Shown here piece by piece: positions 10,924 through 19,793 of a stretch of DNA of 55,227 bases. Under the pieces are notes generated by a model, which was not told the origin of the DNA, made no database searches, and worked only from the letters and a program-made list of their open reading frames with translations. The DNA lies in assembly GCA_019689555.1 (NCBI GenBank), contig JADGHE010000016.1, forward strand, positions 7,501 through 62,727, read 5' to 3'. A program made the position numbers and the translations under genes. The stretch's first letter is position 1; each line of letters opens with the position of its first letter. This DNA comes from Variibacter sp. GTDB lineage: Bacteria > Pseudomonadota > Alphaproteobacteria > Rhizobiales > Xanthobacteraceae.

Positions 10924-13469
10924 TGGTCCGCACGGCGCCGAACGCAAGCCGCACTGCCCTGAGCCCGTTTTCGCCTCCGCTGCCGATCGACGAAGCCCTG
11001 CCGCGTCTTGCGACGGCGCTGCGGGAGCAGGCCTGCGCCGTGCTGGTGGCGCCGCCCGGCGCCGGCAAGACGACGCGCGTGCCGCTCGTGCTCGCCGGCG
11101 AGCCGTGGGCCGCGGGACGCAAGATCATCGTGCTGGAGCCGCGCCGGCTCGCCGCGCGCGCGGCGGCCGAGCGCATGGCCGCCACGCTCGGGGAGCGCGT
11201 CGGCGACACCGTGGGGCTGCGCGTGCGCTTCGGCTCCAAGGTGTCGCAGCGGACCCGCATCGAGGTGGTGACCGAGGGGGTGTTCACCCGCCTCATCCTC
11301 GCCGATCCCTCCCTCGAGGGCGTGGCCGCGGTGCTGTTCGACGAGTTTCACGAACGCGCGCTCGACGCCGATCTCGGTCTGGCGCTCGCCCGCGACGCCC
11401 AGCAGGGCCTGCGGGAGGACCTGCGGCTTCTGGTGATGTCGGCGACGCTCGACGGCGCGCGGATCGCCAGGCTGCTCGGGGATGCGCCGGTGGTGGAGAG
11501 CGCCGGCCGCGCCTTCCCGGTCGAAACCCGCTATGTCGGCCGCGACCCGGGTCTGCCCATCGAGCAGCAGATCGCCGACGTGACGGCGCGCGCCCTGCGC
11601 GCCGAGCCCGGTTCGGCGCTCGTCTTTTTGCCGGGGGCGGCGGAGATCCGCCGCACCGAGACCCTGCTGCGGGAGCGCCTTGCCGATCCGGCCGTCGCCA
11701 TCGTCCCGCTCTACGGGGCGCTCGACCGCGACCTGCAGGACGAGGCCATCGCGCCGGCCCCGCCGGGGCGGCGCAAGGTGGTGCTGGCCACCGCGATCGC
11801 CGAGACCTCCATCACCATCGAGGGAGTGCGGATCGTGGTCGATTCGGGCCTCGCCCGGGTGCCGCGCTACGAGCCCGCCGTCGGTCTCACCCGGCTCGAA
11901 ACCGTGCGGGTCTCGCGCGCGGCGGCCGACCAGCGGCGTGGGCGCGCCGGGCGCACCGAGCCGGGCGTGTGCCTCAGGCTGTGGGACGAGGGGCAGACGG
12001 CAGCGCTCGAGCCCTATGCGCGCCCCGAGATCCTCGCGGCCGATCTGTCCTCTTTCGTGCTGGACCTGGCCCTGTGGGGGGCGCGCGATCCCGCCGAGCT
12101 CGCCTTCCTCGATCCGCCGCCGGCCGCGGCCGTGGCGGAGGCGCGCGCGCTGCTCCGCGATCTCGGCGCGCTCGACGCGGAGGGACGCATCACGGAGGAG
12201 GGCCGCCGCCTGCGCGCGCTGCCTTTGCCGCCGCGCCTCGCCCGCATGGTCGTGGATGCCGCCGCTTCGGGTGCCGCCGAGGAGGCGGCGCAGATCGCCG
12301 CGATTCTCAGCGAGCGCGGTCTCGGGGGCGACGACGTCGACCTCGCCCACCGGCTCGAGGCCTTCCGCCGCGACCGCTCGCGCCGCGCCGCCGACGCCCG
12401 CCAGATGGCGCGCCGGTGGGCCGAGATCGCGGAGACGTCGCGCCCGAAGGCGCAGGGGCGCCAGGGCGCCGCCTTGCCCGGGGCGGCCGCCAAGGAAGGC
12501 GCTTCGGTCGGCGCGATCCTCGCCCGGGCCTACCCGGACCGCGTGGCGAAGAGCCGGGGCGGCGGGGACGGCGCCTTTCTGCTCGCGAACGGGCGCGGGG
12601 GGCAGGTGGATCCGGCCTCGCCGCTCGCGCGCGAGCCTTTCTTGGTGGTCGCCGAGCTGAGCGGGGCGGCGGCGCGCGGCCGCATTCTGCTTGCCGCGCC
12701 GATCGCGCTCGCCGACATCGAGCGCCTGTTCGCGGACCGCATCGTCGAGCGGGAGGACATCGCCTTCGACCCCGCGAGCGCCGGCCTGCGGGCACGCCGC
12801 GTCCGCCGCCTCGGCGCGCTCGTGCTCGCGGACAGTCCGCAGAGCGTGACGCCGAGCGCGGAGACGGCGCGCCTGCTCGCCGAGGGCGCGGCGCGGATCG
12901 GCCTCGACCGACTGCCCTGGACCGAGGCGCTGCGCCAGTGGCAAAGCCGCGTCCTGTTCCTGCGCCGAATCGAGGGGGACGAGTGGCCCGATCTGTCCGA
13001 GGCGGCGCTCGCCGCCACGGCCGCCACGTGGCTTGCGCCGGCGCTCGCCGACAAGGTGGGGCTCGACGCGCTGTCTCCCGAAGCCTTCGCGACCGCCCTC
13101 CGGGACCTGCTGCCCTGGCCTCTGCGGCGGCGGCTCGAGGCCGAGGCGCCGACGCATTTCGAGGCGCCCTCGGGCTCACGCATCCCGATCGCCTATGACG
13201 GTCCGGAGCCGAAGATCGCGGTGCGCGTGCAGGAGCTGTTCGGGCTCGATCACCATCCGGCCATCGCGGGAGGGCGGGCGCCGTTGGTGATCGAGCTGCT
13301 GTCGCCGGCGCACCGGCCGGTGCAGGTGACGCGCGACCTGCCGGGGTTCTGGCGCGGCAGCTATGCGGCCGTCCGTGCCGAAATGCGCGGGCGCTACCCC
13401 AAGCACCCCTGGCCCGAAAACCCGCTCGCCGCCGCCCCCACCCGGCGCGCGAAGCCGCGCGGCAGGTGA
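10923..13469 (+). CDS. hrpB: ATP-dependent RNA helicase HrpB
   Basis: An 848-residue DExH-box helicase of the HrpB family, whose role in bacteria is poorly defined. Motifs in order are Walker A GAGKT (46-50), motif II DEFH (140-143), motif III SAT, and motif VI QRRGRAGRTEPG. The family-specific C-terminal region follows, with LPWPLRRRLEAEAPTHFEAPSG and the W-rich end (PGFWRGSYAAVRAEMRGRYPKHPWPENP) that marks HrpB rather than HrpA. The start ATG overlaps the stop of the upstream lipoprotein frame, consistent with coupling. Length fits the family (about 810-850). Confidence 0.95.
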   Translation: MVRTAPNASRTALSPFSPPLPIDEALPRLATALREQACAVLVAPPGAGKTTRVPLVLAGEPWAAGRKIIVLEPRRLAARAAAERMAATLGERVGDTVGLRVRFGSKVSQRTRIEVVTEGVFTRLILADPSLEGVAAVLFDEFHERALDADLGLALARDAQQGLREDLRLLVMSATLDGARIARLLGDAPVVESAGRAFPVETRYVGRDPGLPIEQQIADVTARALRAEPGSALVFLPGAAEIRRTETLLRERLADPAVAIVPLYGALDRDLQDEAIAPAPPGRRKVVLATAIAETSITIEGVRIVVDSGLARVPRYEPAVGLTRLETVRVSRAAADQRRGRAGRTEPGVCLRLWDEGQTAALEPYARPEILAADLSSFVLDLALWGARDPAELAFLDPPPAAAVAEARALLRDLGALDAEGRITEEGRRLRALPLPPRLARMVVDAAASGAAEEAAQIAAILSERGLGGDDVDLAHRLEAFRRDRSRRAADARQMARRWAEIAETSRPKAQGRQGAALPGAAAKEGASVGAILARAYPDRVAKSRGGGDGAFLLANGRGGQVDPASPLAREPFLVVAELSGAAARGRILLAAPIALADIERLFADRIVEREDIAFDPASAGLRARRVRRLGALVLADSPQSVTPSAETARLLAEGAARIGLDRLPWTEALRQWQSRVLFLRRIEGDEWPDLSEAALAATAATWLAPALADKVGLDALSPEAFATALRDLLPWPLRRRLEAEAPTHFEAPSGSRIPIAYDGPEPKIAVRVQELFGLDHHPAIAGGRAPLVIELLSPAHRPVQVTRDLPGFWRGSYAAVRAEMRGRYPKHPWPENPLAAAPTRRAKPRGR

Positions 13470-13651
13470 GCCCGCCGCCGGACTTTCGCCGCCCGCCTTC
13501 GGCCCAGATTGCGGCGGCCCAAGCCGCGCTCGACCTCAAGAATCCCTAAATTGAGTCGTCTGTTCGCCGGCCCGCCGCCGCGGGGCGGGACCTTTCCACG
13601 CCCCGCGACGTTGGGTTATGCCTGTTTGTCTTTTCCCGCCAGAGGTTCTTC

Positions 13652-15151
13652 ATGTTTCCGAGGCCAGAGCCTGCCCTCAATCCGAACACCTATGCCTACG
13701 AGTCCCGGCCGATGGTGAAGGCGACGGGATTCCGCGAGTACGACGCGCGCTGGTTGTTCGAGAAGGAGATCAACCTCATGGGTGTTCAGGCGCTCGGCAT
13801 GGGGCTGGGCACCCTGATTCACCGGATGGGCGTAAAACCCGAGGTCGTCACCGGCCACGACTTCCGTAGCTACTCGGCCGCGATCAAGATGGCGCTCGCG
13901 ACCGGCCTGATGGCGGCGGGCTGCAAGGTCTACGACATCGGGCTTGCGCTCTCGCCCATGGCCTATTTCGCGCAGTTCGCGCTTGACGTGCCGTGCGTCG
14001 CCATGGTGACGGCCTCGCACAACGACAACGGCTGGACCGGCGTGAAGATGGGGGCAAACCGCCCGCTCACCTTCGGTCCCGACGAGATGACGCGGCTGAA
14101 GGAGATCGTGCTTTCCGCCGATTTCACCCTCAAGGGCGGCGGATCCTACGTGTTCTGCGAAGACATTCCCGAGCGCTACGTCGCCGATCTGACCCGCCGC
14201 GAGAAGCTCAAGCGCCGCCTCAAGGTGGTGTGCGCCTGCGGCAACGGCACGGCGGGCGCCTTCGCGCCGCGCGTGCTTTCGGCGCTCGGCTGCGAGGTCG
14301 TGCCGCTCGACTGCGAGCTCGACCACACCTTCCCCAAATACAATCCGAACCCTGAAGACATGAAGATGCTACACGCGATGCGCGACGCGGTGCTCGCGAC
14401 CGGGGCCGATGTGGGGCTCGGCTTCGACGGCGACGGCGACCGCTGCGGCGTCGTGGACGACACCGGCGAGGAGATTTTCGCCGACAAGGTCGGCGTCATG
14501 CTGGCGCGCGATATGTCGAGCCTGCATCCGGGCGCGACCTTCGTGGTGGACGTGAAGTCGACCGGCCTGTTCGTCACCGATCCGGTGCTGATCAAGAACG
14601 GCGCCAAGGCCGACTACTGGAAGACCGGGCACTCCTACATGAAGCGCCGCGTGCACGAGACCCAGGCGCTCGCCGGCTTCGAGAAGTCCGGGCACTTCTT
14701 CTTCAACCCGCCCTTCGGCCGCGGCTACGACGACGGGCTCGTGTCTGCGATCGCGGTCTGCGACATGCTCGACCGCAACCCCGACAAGAAGCTCTCCGAG
14801 CTCAAGAACGCGCTGCCGAGAACCTGGCAGTCCCCCACAATGGCGCCGCACTGCGCCGACGAGGTGAAATACGCCGTCGTCGACAAGGTGGTGAAGCACT
14901 TCGAAGACGCGAAGCGCGCGGGCCACAAGGTCGCCGGCCAGGCGATCCGCGATCTCGTGACCGTCAACGGCGTGCGCCTGACCGTCGAGGACGGAACCTG
15001 GGGCCTCATCCGCGCCTCCTCCAACAAGCCCGAGCTCGTCGTGGTGGTCGAGAGCCCCGTTTCGGAGGCCCGCATGCGCGAGATGTTCAAGGCGATGGAC
15101 GAGGTGCTGCGGCAGAACCCCGAGGTCGGCGCCTACAACCAGACGATCTGA
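13652..15151 (+). CDS. phosphomannomutase/phosphoglucomutase
   Basis: A 499-residue alpha-D-phosphohexomutase that interconverts hexose 1- and 6-phosphates, supplying GDP-mannose and other sugar nucleotides for cell-surface polysaccharide. The phosphoserine loop is TASHNDNG with S122. The metal-binding loop is DGDGDRC (D259, D261, D263). The sugar-binding GFEKSGHFF and the C-terminal phosphate-binding region (RASSNKPELVV) are present. The AGAGG site precedes the ATG. It resembles the alphaproteobacterial ManB/AlgC-type enzymes; the exact sugar preference cannot be read from sequence. Confidence 0.93.
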   Translation: MFPRPEPALNPNTYAYESRPMVKATGFREYDARWLFEKEINLMGVQALGMGLGTLIHRMGVKPEVVTGHDFRSYSAAIKMALATGLMAAGCKVYDIGLALSPMAYFAQFALDVPCVAMVTASHNDNGWTGVKMGANRPLTFGPDEMTRLKEIVLSADFTLKGGGSYVFCEDIPERYVADLTRREKLKRRLKVVCACGNGTAGAFAPRVLSALGCEVVPLDCELDHTFPKYNPNPEDMKMLHAMRDAVLATGADVGLGFDGDGDRCGVVDDTGEEIFADKVGVMLARDMSSLHPGATFVVDVKSTGLFVTDPVLIKNGAKADYWKTGHSYMKRRVHETQALAGFEKSGHFFFNPPFGRGYDDGLVSAIAVCDMLDRNPDKKLSELKNALPRTWQSPTMAPHCADEVKYAVVDKVVKHFEDAKRAGHKVAGQAIRDLVTVNGVRLTVEDGTWGLIRASSNKPELVVVVESPVSEARMREMFKAMDEVLRQNPEVGAYNQTI

Positions 15152-15209
15152 GGCGCGTGTCCGCGCGCCCGCAGCAAGCCGTGACGCGCGGAAGGCGCGC
15201 CGGCGCCCA

Positions 15210-15231
15210 GCGCGGGGCGCAAGCCCCGCGC
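15210..15231. terminator. hairpin between convergent genes
   Basis: GCGCGGGGC and GCCCCGCGC form a perfect nine-base stem around a GCAA tetraloop, between the convergent phosphohexomutase and pheA genes. There is no T-run on either strand, so it is a weak intrinsic terminator or a transcript-end stabiliser. Confidence 0.45.
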
Positions 15232-15236
15232 GCCCC

Positions 15237-16115
15237 TTAGTCCTTCTCTTCCTTGAAGGTCTCCCGGAACGGATGCGCCGGGTAGACGCCGAGAATCGTC
15301 AGTTCCTTCGAGAAGAAGCGCAGCTCCTCGAGCGCGAATTTGAGCCCGCGGTCCTCCGGGTGGCCCTCGACGTCGGCGTAGAACTGCGTGGCGAAGAAGT
15401 TGCCCTCGAGCATGTAGCTTTCGAGCTTGGTCATGTTCACGCCGTTGGTGGCGAAGCCGCCCAGCGCCTTGTAGAGCGCGGCCGGCACGTTGCGCACCCG
15501 GAAGACGAACGTGGTGATCATCGGCAGGCCGTTGCGGGGGGCCCAGCGCGGCTCCTTCGAGAGGATGACGAAGCGGGTGGTGTTGTGGTCTTCGTCCTCC
15601 ACGTTCTCGGCGAGGATATCGAGGCCGTAGATGTCCGCCGCCCGCCGCGGCGCGAGCGCGCCGCGCGTGATGTCCCCCGCCTCGGCGATGTGCTTGGCGG
15701 CCCCCGCGGTGTCGCCCGTGACCGCGGTCGCGAAGCCGTGCTCGCGGATGAACCGGCGGCATTGGCCGAGGGCATGGATGTGGCTCTCGACCGTCTTCAC
15801 GGTGGCGAGCGTCGCGCCCTTCGGGGCCATCAGGTGGAAGTGAATGGGCAGGAAGTGCTCGCCGACGATGTGCAGATTGGCCCTCGGCAGCAGGTGGTGG
15901 ATGTCGGCGACGCGGCCGGCGATCGAATTCTCGATCGGGATCATGCCGAGCGCCGCCTCGCCGGAGGCGACCGCGGCGAGCGCGTCCTCGAAGGTCGCGC
16001 AGGGCAGCGGCTCGTGATCCGGATGGACCTGCTCGCAGGCGATGTGGGAATTGGCTCCAGGCTCGCCCTGGAACGCGATTTTCGGACGCTGGCTCATGGG
16101 CTTGCGGTTAGGCAT
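15237..16115 (-). CDS. pheA: prephenate dehydratase
   Basis: A 292-residue enzyme that turns prephenate into phenylpyruvate, the committed step to phenylalanine. The catalytic domain covers about residues 11-190 and contains the essential TRF triplet (T180-R181-F182). A regulatory ACT domain follows (about 195-280, with NVPAALYKALGGF and KLESY), so feedback inhibition by phenylalanine is expected. There is no fused chorismate mutase; a separate one lies at 40.9-41.7 kb. ATG codons at 16115 and 16097 and a TTG at 16133 are in frame; 16115 has GGAACGG upstream. It follows kdsB by 14 bases. Confidence 0.94.
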   Translation of the reverse strand: MPNRKPMSQRPKIAFQGEPGANSHIACEQVHPDHEPLPCATFEDALAAVASGEAALGMIPIENSIAGRVADIHHLLPRANLHIVGEHFLPIHFHLMAPKGATLATVKTVESHIHALGQCRRFIREHGFATAVTGDTAGAAKHIAEAGDITRGALAPRRAADIYGLDILAENVEDEDHNTTRFVILSKEPRWAPRNGLPMITTFVFRVRNVPAALYKALGGFATNGVNMTKLESYMLEGNFFATQFYADVEGHPEDRGLKFALEELRFFSKELTILGVYPAHPFRETFKEEKD

Positions 16116-16129
16116 CCGTTCCGCGCGAG

Positions 16130-16867
16130 TCAACCGCCGAGCCGCCGGCGGGCCCGTTCCAGGTCGTCCGGCGTATTGACGTCGAGCAGATCGGAATTCA
16201 CGAGGGCGATGTCGATGCGCATGCCTGCCTCGAGCGCCCGCAGCTGCTCGAGCCGCTCGCGGCGTTCGAGCGGCGAGGGCGGCAGCGACACGAAGCGCTC
16301 GAGCGCGGCGCGGCGAAAGACGTAAAGGCCCGAATGGAAGTAGAGCGGCCCCTCGCCGGAGGGGGCGGTCGCGCGCGTGAAATAGAGCGCCCGCAGCCGG
16401 CCCGGCGCGACGGGCGACCCGACGGCCTTGACGACGTTCGGGTCCGTGCGGTCCCGTTCGTGGCGGATTTCTCCCGCGACCGTGGCGATGTCGACCGCAG
16501 GATCGGCGAGCAGGGCGAGCGCCGCGCGGATGTCACCGGGGTCGTGGGTCGGCCGGTCGCCCTGAAGATTGACGACGATCTTCGCCCGCCCTTCCGGATC
16601 GACGATGCCGAGCGCCTCGTGCACGCGGTCGGACCCGCTCGGATGATCGCTGCGGGTAAGGACAGCGCGGCCGCCGGCTTTCTCGACCGCGGTCGCGACG
16701 GCCTCCGAATCGGTGGCGACCACCACGGGGCCGACGGCGGCGGCCTCGGCCCGCCGCAGGACGTGCACAATCATCGGCGAGCCGGCGATATCGGCGAGCG
16801 GCTTGCCCGGCAGGCGGCTCGCCGCCATGCGGGCCGGGATAATGACGACGACCTCGGACTGGGACAT
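16130..16867 (-). CDS. kdsB: 3-deoxy-manno-octulosonate cytidylyltransferase
   Basis: A 245-residue enzyme that activates Kdo with CTP to CMP-Kdo for lipopolysaccharide inner core. The nucleotide-binding [19 protein letters not shown] is near the N-terminus, followed by [13 protein letters not shown] and the C-terminal [21 protein letters not shown], all typical. The metal-site loop reads NLQGDRPT, with Arg where I would expect Glu, Leu or similar; the Asp is retained. It is read just ahead of pheA with a 14-base gap and is divergent from cycM. Confidence 0.93.
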   Translation of the reverse strand: MSQSEVVVIIPARMAASRLPGKPLADIAGSPMIVHVLRRAEAAAVGPVVVATDSEAVATAVEKAGGRAVLTRSDHPSGSDRVHEALGIVDPEGRAKIVVNLQGDRPTHDPGDIRAALALLADPAVDIATVAGEIRHERDRTDPNVVKAVGSPVAPGRLRALYFTRATAPSGEGPLYFHSGLYVFRRAALERFVSLPPSPLERRERLEQLRALEAGMRIDIALVNSDLLDVNTPDDLERARRRLGG

Positions 16868-17045
16868 GGGCTCGCGGGGGGCTCGCTTGGGCTTGCTGCG
16901 CTTCGGCGGCCGGCGCGCGGAGCGCGGCCGGCCACCCGCTTATACGGGTTGCCAGAAGCGCCGCAAACCGGCTATCAGTCCGCCGCTCAAACTGATCGGG
17001 CGAAAGGCCAGAGCCCGCACCGCCTGCTTTCCGGAGCCGCTGTCC

Positions 17046-17633
17046 ATGGACTCGTTCGAACTCAACAAAATTCTGGGTGCGGTCCTGTTCACCTGCATGC
17101 TGACGCTGGCGCTCAACATCACGGCCGGCGCGGTGTTCGCACCGCCGAAGCCCGAGAAGCCGGGCTACGAGATCGCCGTTCCCGAGCAGGAGGCCGGCGG
17201 CGGCGCCAAGGAGGCGGCTCCCGAAGAGGCGGAGAAGCCGATCGCGGTTCTGCTCGCGAGCGCAGACCCCAAGCGCGGGGCGACCGCCGCCAAGAAATGC
17301 GCGGCCTGCCACACCTTCGGCAAGGGCGAGCCCAACCGGGTCGGTCCCAACCTTTACGGCGTCGTCGGGCGCGCCAAGGCTTCGACGCCGGGCTTCAGCT
17401 ATTCGGACGCGCTCAAGAGCAAGGGCGGCACCTGGACCTTCGAGGACCTCAGCGCCTTCATCGCCAATCCGAAAGCCTTTGCGCCCGGCACCAAGATGTC
17501 CTATGCGGGTGACCGGCGCGGCAGCGACCGGGCGGACATCATCGCGTTCCTGAACCAGAATTCGGACAATCCGCAACCGCTGCCGCAGGCCGCAGAAGGG
17601 GCCGGTGCGCAGCAGGGCAAGCCCGCCCAGTAA
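17046..17633 (+). CDS. cycM: membrane-anchored cytochrome c (CycM type)
   Basis: A 195-residue electron carrier that passes electrons from the bc1 complex to terminal oxidase. The N-terminus is an uncleaved anchor helix (about residues 8-31), then an Ala/Glu/Pro-rich linker. The class I haem domain follows, with C85-A-A-C88-H89 and a likely methionine ligand M151 in GTKMSY. This anchor-linker-domain layout is that of Bradyrhizobium-type CycM. A short Gln/Pro/Ala tail follows the domain. The ATG at 17046 has GGAG ten bases upstream. Haem maturation and periplasmic location follow from the motif. Confidence 0.92.
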   Translation: MDSFELNKILGAVLFTCMLTLALNITAGAVFAPPKPEKPGYEIAVPEQEAGGGAKEAAPEEAEKPIAVLLASADPKRGATAAKKCAACHTFGKGEPNRVGPNLYGVVGRAKASTPGFSYSDALKSKGGTWTFEDLSAFIANPKAFAPGTKMSYAGDRRGSDRADIIAFLNQNSDNPQPLPQAAEGAGAQQGKPAQ

Positions 17634-17855
17634 AGCGGCAGGCGGTCCGACGGACGGCGACTCCGCCCCGCAATTCGTTCGGCCGCTGATTCCGGCCGCG
17701 AGCGAAGCCGGCTGCAGGCGCCGGCGCAGCGACAGGTAGCGACGAGGTGCAGGACCGCGCGCGGCCGCGCCGCCGCGGTGGCGCATCATCGAAAAACCGT
17801 CATAATCCCGTGCCGACGGTGCCTGACAGGCAATGGCGCTGAACCGGAGCAGGAC

Positions 17856-19793
17856 GTGGGCCTGATGCACGCATTCTTCCGCGCCGCGACGGCGCTGGCG
17901 GTGGGAGCCGCGCTCCTCGGCCCGGCGCGGGCGCAGCCGGCCGACGAGCCCGCCTGGCGTCACGGCCTCTCGCTTTTCGGGGACGTGAAGTACCCGCCGG
18001 GCTTCAAGCATTTCGACTATGTCAACCCGAACGCGCCGAAGGGCGGCGCCGTGCGGCTCGGCGCGCTCGGCACCTTCGACAACTTCAACACGGTCGTGGC
18101 CGGCGTGAAGGGGACGATCGCCTTCGGCCTCGAGCTGATCTACGACACGCTCATGACCCCCTCGCTCGACGAGGTGTCGACCGAATACGGGCTCATTGCC
18201 GAGTCGGTCCGCTATCCGGCGGACTTCAGCTGGGTCACCTACCGCCTGCGCCCCGAGGCGAGGTGGCACGACGGCAAACCCATCACGCCCGAGGACGTGA
18301 TCTACTCCCTCGAAGTGTTCAAGACGCACAGCCCCATGATCGCGGCCTACTACCGTCATGTCGTGAAGGCGGAGAAGACCGGCGAGCGCGACGTGACCTT
18401 CACGTTCGACGGGCCCGGCAACCGCGAACTGCCGCAGATTCTGGGCCAGCTCACGGTACTGCCGAAGCACTGGTGGGAAGGGACCGACAGGAACGGCCGC
18501 AAGCGCGACATCACCGCGACCACGCTCGAGCCGCCGCTCGGTTCCGGAGCCTATCGCATCAAGAGCTTCGAGGCGGGCCGGACCGTCGTCTACGAGCGCG
18601 TGCCGGACTATTGGGGCCGGAACCTCAACGTCAATATCGGCCGCGATAACTTCGACGAGATCCGCTACGAATATTTCCGCGACCCGACGGTGGCGCTCGA
18701 GGCGTTCAAGGCCGACCAGGTCGACTGGCGGACCGAGAACAGCGCCAAGAGCTGGGCGACCGCCTACGACTTCCCGGCCGTGCGCGACAAGCGGGTGATT
18801 CTTGAAGAATTTCCCATCCGCAACTTGGGGCGGATGCAGGGCTTCGCGTTCAACACGCGGCGCGACAAGTTCAAGGATCCGCGCGTGCGCCGCGCCTTCA
18901 ATTACGCCTTCGATTTCGAGGAAATGAACCGGCAGATGTTCTACGGGCAGTACCAGCGGATCGACAGCTATTTCGCTGGCACCGAGCTCGCCTGGAACTG
19001 GCGCCCCAACGACGAGCCGCGCGAGGACGACGCCGCTTTCACGGCGCAGCCCGCCCCCGCCTCCGGCCTGCCGGAAGGGCTGGAGCGCGAAATCCTCGAA
19101 ACCGTGCGCGACAAGGTGCCCCCGGAGGTGTTCACGACGCCTTACAGGAACCCGGTGGGCGGCAGCCCCGAAGCGATGCGGGCGAATCTGCGCGAGGCGA
19201 TGCGCCTGCTGCGCGAGGCGGGCTATGTGGTGCGCGACCGGAGGCTGGTGAACGCCCAGACCGGCGAGCCGTTGACGGTGGAATTTCTCGGCAACGACCC
19301 CAACTCCGAGCGGCTGCACCTCTTCTACAAGCCGGCGCTCGAACGGCTCGGCATCACGGTCACGATCCGCACGGTCGACGATTCCCAGTACGAGAACAGG
19401 CTGCGCAACTGGGACTTCGACATCGTCACCGCGGTGTGGCCGCAGTCGCTGTCTCCCGGCAACGAGCAGCGCGACTTCTGGGGCTCGCAGGCGGCGGATC
19501 GGCCGGGGTCGCGCAACCTCGTCGGCATCAAGAACCCGGCGGTCGACGCCCTGATCGACCGGATCATCTTCGCCCGGGACCGCGCCGAGCTCGTGGCCGC
19601 CTCGCGGGCGCTCGACCGCGTGCTGTTGTGGAATCACTACGTCGTTCCCCAGTTCACCTATCCCAAGGTCCGCACGGCCCGCTGGGATCGCTTCGGCAAG
19701 CCGGCCAAGATGCCGGTCTATGGCTTGTCGGCCTTTCCGACGATCTGGTGGTGGGACGCCGGCCGGGCCGCCAAGGCGAGCGCGCGACAGTGA
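17856..19793 (+). CDS. yejA: peptide ABC transporter substrate-binding protein (YejA-like), Sec exported
   Basis: A 645-residue family 5 extracellular solute-binding protein. The YejA hallmark FGDVKYPPGFKHFDYVNPNA begins about 34 residues after the signal peptide start. The N-terminus is a plain Sec signal ending in GPARA. Translation probably begins at GTG 17856 (GGAG six bases upstream) or ATG 17865. Related proteins capture oligopeptides and the microcin C/peptidyl-nucleotide class. It opens a five-gene operon: its TGA overlaps the GTG of a second binding protein, then yejB, yejE and yejF follow. About 220 bases upstream contain no gene and should carry the promoter. Confidence 0.9.
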   Translation: MGLMHAFFRAATALAVGAALLGPARAQPADEPAWRHGLSLFGDVKYPPGFKHFDYVNPNAPKGGAVRLGALGTFDNFNTVVAGVKGTIAFGLELIYDTLMTPSLDEVSTEYGLIAESVRYPADFSWVTYRLRPEARWHDGKPITPEDVIYSLEVFKTHSPMIAAYYRHVVKAEKTGERDVTFTFDGPGNRELPQILGQLTVLPKHWWEGTDRNGRKRDITATTLEPPLGSGAYRIKSFEAGRTVVYERVPDYWGRNLNVNIGRDNFDEIRYEYFRDPTVALEAFKADQVDWRTENSAKSWATAYDFPAVRDKRVILEEFPIRNLGRMQGFAFNTRRDKFKDPRVRRAFNYAFDFEEMNRQMFYGQYQRIDSYFAGTELAWNWRPNDEPREDDAAFTAQPAPASGLPEGLEREILETVRDKVPPEVFTTPYRNPVGGSPEAMRANLREAMRLLREAGYVVRDRRLVNAQTGEPLTVEFLGNDPNSERLHLFYKPALERLGITVTIRTVDDSQYENRLRNWDFDIVTAVWPQSLSPGNEQRDFWGSQAADRPGSRNLVGIKNPAVDALIDRIIFARDRAELVAASRALDRVLLWNHYVVPQFTYPKVRTARWDRFGKPAKMPVYGLSAFPTIWWWDAGRAAKASARQ

